Shown here: positions 58,360 to 64,000 of the stretch, piece by piece
How the letters are laid out: each line of letters starts with the position of its first letter
Position numbering within the stretch: the first letter of the stretch is position 1
Origin: Gemmatimonadota bacterium
Lineage (GTDB): Bacteria > Gemmatimonadota > Gemmatimonadetes > Gemmatimonadales > Gemmatimonadaceae
Reading direction: 5' to 3'
Assembly (NCBI GenBank): GCA_028287305.1
Contig: JAQBPX010000011.1
Location: 1-64,000 of the forward strand
DNA length: 64,000 nucleotides
Program-made: the position numbers and the translations under genes
The notes under the pieces: generated by a model
The model's input: the letters and a program-made list of their open reading frames with translations, nothing else
What the model was told of the DNA's origin: nothing
The model's database searches: none

Positions 58360-60555
58360 CTACGGAAGCGGGCGGACAGCCTCGGCGCCGAGCTGCTCTT
58401 CCAGGGACTCCACGCGCTCCCTGAGCCGCTCGTTGTCCTCGCGGAGCGCGGCGAACTGCGCGGCGAGGTCCAGCGCGGGCAGCGCATTCACCGGCACGGT
58501 GGGCAGCGTGACCGCGCGGCGCGGCCAGAAGGTGCGCAGCAGCGCGAAGATGAAGAGCAGCAGCAGGAGCACCTGTCCCAGCACCGATTGCCAGGTGGGG
58601 TAGAGCCCCAGCGCCTCGACGTGCGGGAAGCCCTGGATCACGCTGATGGGCATCGCGTTCCCTTCCTGCAGCTCGCGAATTCCCTTCCCCATGAAGACGA
58701 ACGCCATGTAGTAGAGCAGCACGCTCGTCACGGCGAAGAAGGGGCGGAGGGGCAGCTTCACGCCGTAGCGATAGAAGAGCGTGAAGACGACGGCCAGCAC
58801 CACGAAGCCCACCAGGATGCCGAGTGACAGGGGCAGCGCGACGTGCGGGCCCTCGTTGAACAGGGCCTGGTAGAACAGCGCCGTCTCGGCGCCCTCGCGG
58901 TACACCGCGAGGAACGCGACGAGCGAGAGGGCGCGCCCGCCGCCGCTCTCGAGCGCGGCGCTCACCTTCTCGCGGATGAACGCCTGCCACTTGGCCGCCT
59001 CCACCTTGGAGATCAGCCAGTAGCTCACGGAGAACAGCACCGCGACCGCAATGAGCAGCGTGAGGCCCTCGATGATCTCGCGGCTCGCCGGCATGGCGGA
59101 GAGCACGGTCTTGAGGATGATGGCCGTGAGCGCGCTCGCCAGGAGCGCGAAGCCGACGCCGAGCCAGATGGAGCGCAGCCGCTCGCGGTGCCCGGTCTTG
59201 AGCAGGAAGGTCACCACCGCGCCGATCACGAGGATCGCCTCGAACCCCTCGCGGAGGATGATGAGCAGCGACTGCCAGAAGGCCTCCATCGCGCTGCCGG
59301 CGGGACGCGTGAGCTCCCGCACGGCGGGCAGCGTGGCCTCGATGGCGTCGCGCGTGCGCTCCGCGGCGCGAATGTCGTTGCCGCGCACGGCTCCCTTGAA
59401 CTCGGCGAACATGCGTTCCATGTTCGCCACGAGGCCGGGGTTCTTGGCGCGCGCCGGCCCTTCGAGTGGCTCGAAGGCGATGTACGCGTCGAATGCCTTG
59501 TCGCCCGCCTCGGCGGCCTGTCCGCTGCGCGCCGCATTCAGCGCCTGCTCGAGCAGCGCGACCACGTTGCGGCTGGCGGCGGTTGCGTCGGTGGTGTCAG
59601 CGCCGCGATCGGCGCTGGCGATGCCGACCTGGCGCTGTGGAATGGTGCGGACGTAGGCGACGACGCTGGCCAGCTGCGCCTCGCTGAGCTCCGGCGTGCC
59701 GGGCATCGCGGTGCCGGGCAGGCCAGCGTGGATCACCTCGGCGAGCTGCCCGTCGCTGTGGTGCACCTGCCACGCGAAGGTGCCGACCTCCGGCGGGAGC
59801 TTGCTCAAGGTGCGCGCGAGCGGCGCGTCCGTGGCACCGGTGACCGCATGACACGAGGAGCAACGCTGCAGGAAGAGTCCCTCGCCCTCGGCCACCTGCG
59901 CGGGATGCGCGCGGAGCGAGATCAGGTACGAGACCACGTTCCAGCGCTGCTCGGCGGAGAGCGCATTCGCGAAGCCGGGCATGGGGGTTCCCGGCACGCC
60001 CACGCTGGCGATGCGGTACATCATCGCCGGCGTCACATCGCGCATGACCTGCGCGCTGGCGAGTGCCGGCGGCCTGGGGTTGAGCCCCGCCGCGGCGGGT
60101 CCGTCGCCGAGCCCGAGCGCGCCGTGACAGGAAGCGCAGCTCTTCCTGAAGAGCTCGCGTCCGGCCGCGAGGTCCACCGCACCAGCCGGCAATTCGAGCG
60201 CGGCCTCGGCGCCAAGCGCATCGGCGAATCGCGTCTCGAGTGCACGCAGGTCAGCGGGGGGACGCTTCGCATTGACGGCGGCCACGATGCTGTCGAGCAC
60301 GGCACGGGCCATGATCGCCCGATCGCCGGACAACCGGCCGGCAACGGCCTTCGCATCGCGCAGGAAGTCCACCGTCTCCTGGTATTCCTGCGCGGAGATC
60401 AGGCGACCATTGTCATCAATTCCCTTCGAGTATTCCTCGACGGCCACCGAGACGATGGCGCCGACGCGCCGCGCAGGGTGTTCCTGGGCGCCGGCAGCGG
60501 CTCCTCCAGCGACGAAAGTCGCTGCGAGATAGATGAGAATCGTTCTCAAAGACAT
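58360..60555 (-). CDS. FTR1-family iron permease fused to periplasmic dihaem cytochrome c
   Basis: A 731-residue protein. After a signal peptide (LIYLAATFVAGGAAAGAQ) come a helical region and two c-type haem sites, CASCH (140-144) and CSSCH (232-236), each with a distal Met (TPMPGF; TAMPGT). From residue 440 an FTR1 permease with about seven helices carries the iron motifs LREGFEAIL and YREGAETAL. A coiled-coil tail (LREDNERLRERVESLEEQL) ends it. Haems may oxidise Fe(II) for permeation, as FTR1 needs ferroxidase coupling; that is inference. A Fur-like box overlaps its first codons. Confidence 0.9.
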   Translation of the reverse strand: MSLRTILIYLAATFVAGGAAAGAQEHPARRVGAIVSVAVEEYSKGIDDNGRLISAQEYQETVDFLRDAKAVAGRLSGDRAIMARAVLDSIVAAVNAKRPPADLRALETRFADALGAEAALELPAGAVDLAAGRELFRKSCASCHGALGLGDGPAAAGLNPRPPALASAQVMRDVTPAMMYRIASVGVPGTPMPGFANALSAEQRWNVVSYLISLRAHPAQVAEGEGLFLQRCSSCHAVTGATDAPLARTLSKLPPEVGTFAWQVHHSDGQLAEVIHAGLPGTAMPGTPELSEAQLASVVAYVRTIPQRQVGIASADRGADTTDATAASRNVVALLEQALNAARSGQAAEAGDKAFDAYIAFEPLEGPARAKNPGLVANMERMFAEFKGAVRGNDIRAAERTRDAIEATLPAVRELTRPAGSAMEAFWQSLLIILREGFEAILVIGAVVTFLLKTGHRERLRSIWLGVGFALLASALTAIILKTVLSAMPASREIIEGLTLLIAVAVLFSVSYWLISKVEAAKWQAFIREKVSAALESGGGRALSLVAFLAVYREGAETALFYQALFNEGPHVALPLSLGILVGFVVLAVVFTLFYRYGVKLPLRPFFAVTSVLLYYMAFVFMGKGIRELQEGNAMPISVIQGFPHVEALGLYPTWQSVLGQVLLLLLFIFALLRTFWPRRAVTLPTVPVNALPALDLAAQFAALREDNERLRERVESLEEQLGAEAVRPLP
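60534..60548. promoter_or_regulatory. Fur-like box within the first codons of the iron permease
   Basis: TGAGAAT-C-GTTCTCA matches the 7-1-7 Fur consensus TGATAAT-N-ATTATCA at 11 of 14 positions and is symmetric over the outer six bases of each arm. It covers codons 3-8 of the permease, just downstream of the predicted transcription start. Bound Fur-Fe(II) would block initiation or early elongation. Confidence 0.65.
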
Positions 60556-60564
60556 TACCGACGA

Positions 60565-60593
60565 AAGATATCGGGATTACGGTGGCAACTCAA
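60565..60593 (-). promoter_or_regulatory. Sigma-70 promoter of the iron permease, probably leaderless
   Basis: On the minus strand TTGAGT (60588-60593), a 17-bp spacer and TATCTT (60565-60570) end 9 bp before the ATG at 60555. The message would have little or no leader, and no ribosome binding site is present. Confidence 0.55.
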
Positions 60594-60597
60594 CCGC

Positions 60598-60978
60598 TCA
60601 GTCTTCGAGAATCACCACGGCACCCGCGCTGAGCGCAGAGTGGGAGAGCGCAACGTGCGTACGTGAGACGCCCAGTTCCGTCGCGCGCTCGGCGGCGCGG
60701 CCGTGCAGCTCCAGCGCCGGTGCACCATCCCAGCCGCTCACGACCTCGATCTCGCGCCAGCCAACGGCACGCGCGAGCGCATTGCCGGCGAGCGCCTTGT
60801 AGGTCGCCTCCTTCGCTGCAAGCCGCGCCGCGAGGTGACGCACGGGATCGCCGCGGCGCATTGCATAAGCCGCCTCACCCTCGGTGAAGAGCCGCGTGAG
60901 CAGCTGCGCGCCGCGTCGCGCGTACATGCGCTGCACGCGCTCGATGTCCACCAGGTCGAAGCCGAGCCCGACGATCAC
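60598..60978 (-). CDS. acpS: Holo-[acyl-carrier-protein] synthase
   Basis: Transfers 4'-phosphopantetheine from CoA to ACP. The 126-residue protein starts VIVGLGFDLVDIERV (catalytic Asp8) and has HLAARLAAKEATYKAL with the second metal Glu and the CoA-binding Lys. GTG 60978 gives the family length and overlaps the carboxypeptidase stop (GTGA). It is the last gene before the iron-permease promoter. Confidence 0.95.
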   Translation of the reverse strand: MIVGLGFDLVDIERVQRMYARRGAQLLTRLFTEGEAAYAMRRGDPVRHLAARLAAKEATYKALAGNALARAVGWREIEVVSGWDGAPALELHGRAAERATELGVSRTHVALSHSALSAGAVVILED

Positions 60979-63581
60979 TTCGACCGCCGGGCGATGAAGA
61001 GCTTGTAGCGCAGCGTGCGCGATCCTGCGCGGGCGACCACGAGATAGGCGCCGTTCGCGAGGCGAGGGTCGGCGTTCCACTGCACGTGCTCCGTTCCCCC
61101 CGACACGGCGGTCCGCCATGCGAGCCCGCCCGCGAAATCATAGACGAGCAGCTCGCCGTCGGATTCGCCGAAGGGCCAGTTGAAGAAGGCGGTGTTCGAG
61201 CGCAGCGGATTCTCCGACGCACGCAGCGTTTCGGCGCCCGCGGGCGCGTCGGCAACCGCGCCATGCGCGAGGATGGCGATCTCGTCCAGGTTCCAGGGAA
61301 GCCCGTCGGGGGACCCGAACTCCACGCGCATCGTCTTTCCTGCCATCCCCGGGATCACGACTCGCTCCGGATACCAGGTGGTCCCATACCCGCTGAGTGT
61401 CGCCACCCGAGTGAAGGTGCGATCGCCGTCAGTGGAGACGCGAATCTCGGCGCGCGGCCGGGAGCTGAAGCCATTCCCCTCGTAGCGAGTCCAGAAGGCG
61501 ATGGCGACCGTGTCGGCGTTCGCCGGCACGACCACGAGCGGCGAGCGCAGCGTGCCGGTGCCGCTCTGCCAGTCTCGCCCGCGCACGCCCTGCTGGTCCA
61601 CGAAGAATCCCCGGAGTTGCCACGCGGTGTCGGCCGGCTCCGCGCCACCCTCTGCGAGCACCTGCCACGCCGCGCGCAGCGTGCCCGACGTCGCCGAGAA
61701 GCTGAACGGTGGAGTGGCGAGCGGAGCGGCGATCCAGCGACGAAAATATTTTCCCGGCAGCGTATCCGGGATGAGCGGCAGCACGGCTCCGGCCACGAGC
61801 CTGGGCATGTCCCCAATCGGCGCCCGCAGGCGCGGCGCGGGGAACGCGGACTCCAGCACCAGTGGCTCCACCGAGTAGCCAGTCGTGGCCGAGTGGAAGT
61901 GGCGCGGGTCGGAGGCCGCGTCGAGGACGTCGAGGAGGAAGGGGCGCACATCGCGGAACACCTGCTGCAGCAGGGACTCATCCTCGGGGAACTCGAAGCC
62001 GTAGTACTCGCCGAAGGAGGAGCCCGACGTCAGCTCGATGGTGAACGCGAGGGTGCCGAGACGACTGTACGCGAAGTCCGTGTACTCGCCATTGGTGGCG
62101 TAGAGGTTCCACGCAGGACCCGCGTGGTAGGCGGTGCGGTCGGAACCCGGCAGGTGATCGAGTGCCGGTGGTCGTTCCTCATCGCCAGCCAGTGCGTGGA
62201 AGATGCTGAGGTCCGCGGGCAGCAGCCCAACGCTGAACCCGAACGGATAGAGCACGAGGCCGGCGAAGGTATGCAGGCTCACGCTGACGACCGGCGGATA
62301 CTTCGCGTGGAAGCGCTCGATCGCCTGCGTCTCGGGCTCCGAGGCGGGCGCCGTGCCGCGATAGATCTCGGATGCGGCCTGCGCCGAGGAGCCGAAGAGG
62401 TCGTATCCCCAGCGCTCGGAATGATTGCGGTTCAGGTCCACGCCGTAGATGCGGCTGCCGTCCACGTCGGTGCCGAACGGGCGGCGATTCTTCCGCCAGA
62501 GACGATCCGAGGTAAAGGTGTACTGATAGCCGTCCGGGTTCGCGACGGGAATCACCCAGATGTCGCGGTTGCGCACGAGTGAGTCGGCGTGCGGATCCTG
62601 CGGATCGGCGAGGTCGCGGATCAGGCGGAGCGCCGTTTCAGTAGCGGCCCATTCTCGCGCATGGTAGGTGCCCATCACCAGCGCGTTCGGTCGCGAGGCG
62701 GATTCGGATGCGTCACCGATCTTCACGGCGAGGATGGGCCGGCCTTCCACGCTGTTGCCGATGCTGTCCACGTGCACGCGCGGGTTGGCGCGCGCGAGCG
62801 AATCGAGGAAGGCGCGAATGCCGCGCCGTGGGTCATCGAAGGAGCGGTAGATCGGCTGGGCGACCTGCGAGCGGAGTGGGGGCCGGAGCTCGGACGACTG
62901 GATTCCCAGGCGCGCGAGGCGCGTGCGATCGCCGCTGTCCGCCACCACGTACGCGCGTCCGCCACGCTCGGCCACCACGTCGAATCCCAGCCTGCGCAAT
63001 GAGTCCGCACTGCCCGCGACCACGAGGGTGCGGTGCTGCGCAACCGCGGGATGCGGAAGGCACGCGACCAGCACCAGCGGGAGCAGCCGACGCCACCACG
63101 AGCGGCGGGGTGGCGGAGGCGGCGCGAAGGAAGCGAGTCGCTCCTCCACCTGGCACCAGCAGCGATCGGCCTCGCGATAGACCAGCAGCAGCGCGTCCGT
63201 CCACTCGGTCCAGAGCGCAGGAGGCGCGTCGGGCGCGCTGACCGCGGAGAGCGGCGCCTGAACCGAACGCAATCCGTCGAGCGCCCGCTCGACCGGCACC
63301 AGGCACTCGGCGAGCCTGGCTTCGAGCGCCCGTCTCGCCGGCGCACGCTGGGGATGTCGCTCGCTGGCGAGCGTGACCAGCACCTGCCGCATGGCGGCGC
63401 CCAGCTGGTCGGCGTCGAAGGCGCGCACGGTCTCGCGCCAGCCACGCGAGCGCGCAGCGGTGCGCCGAGCCTCGAGCAGCGGCGCGAACAGGCGCCCGTG
63501 CGCGTCGTTGTCGGCCCCGCGGCGCGCGGATCCCCACGAGCGCAGCGAGCGAGCGAGCTCCGGCAACGGTTCTTCAGGCAT
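60975..63581 (-). CDS. M14 zinc carboxypeptidase with cytoplasmic N-terminal extension and FlgD-like tail
   Basis: An 868-residue protein. Residues 1-155 are helical and unassigned (LFAPLLEARRTAARSRGWRE; CLVPVERALDGLRSVQ). A hydrophobic segment follows (WWRRLLPLVLVACLPHPAVAQ), which looks like a signal peptide or anchor. The M14 domain runs from about 240 to 590: HAREWAATE (H307, E310), NPDGYQYT, VSLHTFAG and the catalytic Glu in FTIELTSGS. A jelly-roll-like region and a FlgD/T9SS-type C-terminal domain end it (GAYLVVARAGSRTLRYKLFIARR). ATG 63581 overlaps the CYTH gene by 8 bp; no good start exists nearer the hydrophobic segment. Confidence 0.87.
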   Translation of the reverse strand: MPEEPLPELARSLRSWGSARRGADNDAHGRLFAPLLEARRTAARSRGWRETVRAFDADQLGAAMRQVLVTLASERHPQRAPARRALEARLAECLVPVERALDGLRSVQAPLSAVSAPDAPPALWTEWTDALLLVYREADRCWCQVEERLASFAPPPPPRRSWWRRLLPLVLVACLPHPAVAQHRTLVVAGSADSLRRLGFDVVAERGGRAYVVADSGDRTRLARLGIQSSELRPPLRSQVAQPIYRSFDDPRRGIRAFLDSLARANPRVHVDSIGNSVEGRPILAVKIGDASESASRPNALVMGTYHAREWAATETALRLIRDLADPQDPHADSLVRNRDIWVIPVANPDGYQYTFTSDRLWRKNRRPFGTDVDGSRIYGVDLNRNHSERWGYDLFGSSAQAASEIYRGTAPASEPETQAIERFHAKYPPVVSVSLHTFAGLVLYPFGFSVGLLPADLSIFHALAGDEERPPALDHLPGSDRTAYHAGPAWNLYATNGEYTDFAYSRLGTLAFTIELTSGSSFGEYYGFEFPEDESLLQQVFRDVRPFLLDVLDAASDPRHFHSATTGYSVEPLVLESAFPAPRLRAPIGDMPRLVAGAVLPLIPDTLPGKYFRRWIAAPLATPPFSFSATSGTLRAAWQVLAEGGAEPADTAWQLRGFFVDQQGVRGRDWQSGTGTLRSPLVVVPANADTVAIAFWTRYEGNGFSSRPRAEIRVSTDGDRTFTRVATLSGYGTTWYPERVVIPGMAGKTMRVEFGSPDGLPWNLDEIAILAHGAVADAPAGAETLRASENPLRSNTAFFNWPFGESDGELLVYDFAGGLAWRTAVSGGTEHVQWNADPRLANGAYLVVARAGSRTLRYKLFIARRSK

Positions 63582-64000
63582 TCTCGTGCGCGTACCGCGT
63601 GTCGCCCGTGAGCGCGAGATCCGAGAGTGCCGCGACCTGCCCGGTGCGTGCCTCGTAGCGCTGCACGAAGGCCGGAAGGCGCTCGCTGGTGAAGCCGGCG
63701 CGTGGCAATGCGAGCGCGACGATCGCGCGCTCGATCGCCCCCGGCTCGCCCTCCACTTCCACCAGGTCATCCATGCGTGGATAGTGCTCGAAGCGCACCA
63801 CCGCTCCGTGCAGCTCGTACTGCCGGATCTCCCGGTCGATGGCCATGGTGACCAGGTACCCCAGTCGCGACAGGATGTCCTCGAGCAGCGCGGGATCCGT
63901 GACGCCCGTTCCCAGCTCCTCGCGCGTCTTGTAGCCTCCCTCGTAGGAGTTGGGTCCCTTCCAGTCGAGCTCCGCCCGGACCTCGGCGCCGGCGCGATAG
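63574..64000 (-). CDS. CYTH-domain protein (class IV adenylate cyclase-like), 5' end cut by the window
   Basis: The frame is open to the right edge, and 141 residues of its C-terminal part are visible. RAELDWKGPNSYEGGYKTREELGTG, GYLVTMAIDREIRQYEL and YPRMDDLVEVEGEP show the alternating charged strands and the paired acidic/basic residues of CYTH tunnel enzymes (class IV cyclases, thiamine triphosphatases, inorganic triphosphatases). ATG 63846 is internal, not the start, because CYTH homology continues upstream. It precedes the carboxypeptidase with an 8-bp overlap. Confidence 0.8.
   Translation of the reverse strand, partial: YRAGAEVRAELDWKGPNSYEGGYKTREELGTGVTDPALLEDILSRLGYLVTMAIDREIRQYELHGAVVRFEHYPRMDDLVEVEGEPGAIERAIVALALPRAGFTSERLPAFVQRYEARTGQVAALSDLALTGDTRYAHENA

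Noticed and set aside
1-64000. tRNA, rRNA, CRISPR, insertion sequences, prophage or attachment sites
   Set aside because: No T-loop-like GGTTCRANTCC context in intergenic DNA, no spaced repeats, no transposase or integrase, and no long terminal inverted repeats were seen.

Overview
The window is about 64 kb of very GC-rich DNA, densely coded on both strands and without rRNA, tRNA, insertion sequences or CRISPR. It carries core bacterial genes (ruvABC, tyrS, queA-tgt-yajC-def-fmt-rsmB, tsaD, lgt, acpS, ilvE) with Gram-negative envelope genes (an MsbA-type exporter, an LpxL-type acyltransferase, several outer-membrane barrels). A PorX-type response regulator and a FlgD-like C-terminal tail on a secreted peptidase are also present. 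I infer a Gemmatimonadota chromosome; the phylum is an inference from gene content and composition, not a search result.

Layout. 1-4360: rlmI, mutM, a cation diffusion facilitator and a methyltransferase-like gene. 4372-6910: a self-contained unit made of a sigma-54-type promoter, a 51-residue peptide gene, a zinc metallopeptidase and an ATP-grasp ligase, flanked by terminators. 6926-7471: an H1-like Lys/Ala protein and a PilZ-like small gene behind a clear promoter. 7631-9858: tdh-kbl threonine catabolism. 10009-15235: an outer-membrane protein, an M19 dipeptidase, an Mpg glycosylase, a NYN protein with an H1-like tail, and yjbQ. 15288-18862: an overlapping operon of histidine kinase, three paralogous membrane microproteins and a sigma-54 activator, followed by an outer-membrane fusion protein and a small secreted protein.

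21472-31038: HNH nuclease, ilvE, amidohydrolase, PHP protein and mrcA on the minus strand, tyrS on the plus strand, then the distal end of a minus-strand operon that starts at 36445 with a PorX-like regulator and runs through an MsbA-type ABC exporter, glycosyltransferase, acyltransferase, a lone permease and a class V aminotransferase. 36509-40259: a RecA/DnaB-like ATPase with a small partner, a CsgG-domain lipoprotein and an outer-membrane protein. 40403-46276: yebC-ruvC-ruvA-aminotransferase, a divergent secreted pair, and ruvB.

46326-58111: two tandem zinc-ribbon membrane proteins opposite a 10-kb, twelve-gene, mostly overlapping operon (queA to lgt) for tRNA modification, N-terminal formylation, translocation and lipoprotein maturation. 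58079-64000: a small protein, an iron permease fused to cytochromes with a Fur-like site at its start, acpS, an M14 carboxypeptidase and a CYTH-domain gene cut by the window edge.

Most interesting for follow-up: the sigma-54/peptide/peptidase/ATP-grasp unit (4372-6910), which looks like a ribosomal-peptide-modification locus, and the three tandem microproteins (16550-17467) placed between a histidine kinase and its regulator. Several operon-leading genes also have a -10-like hexamer 6-9 bp before the start codon, which suggests leaderless transcription.
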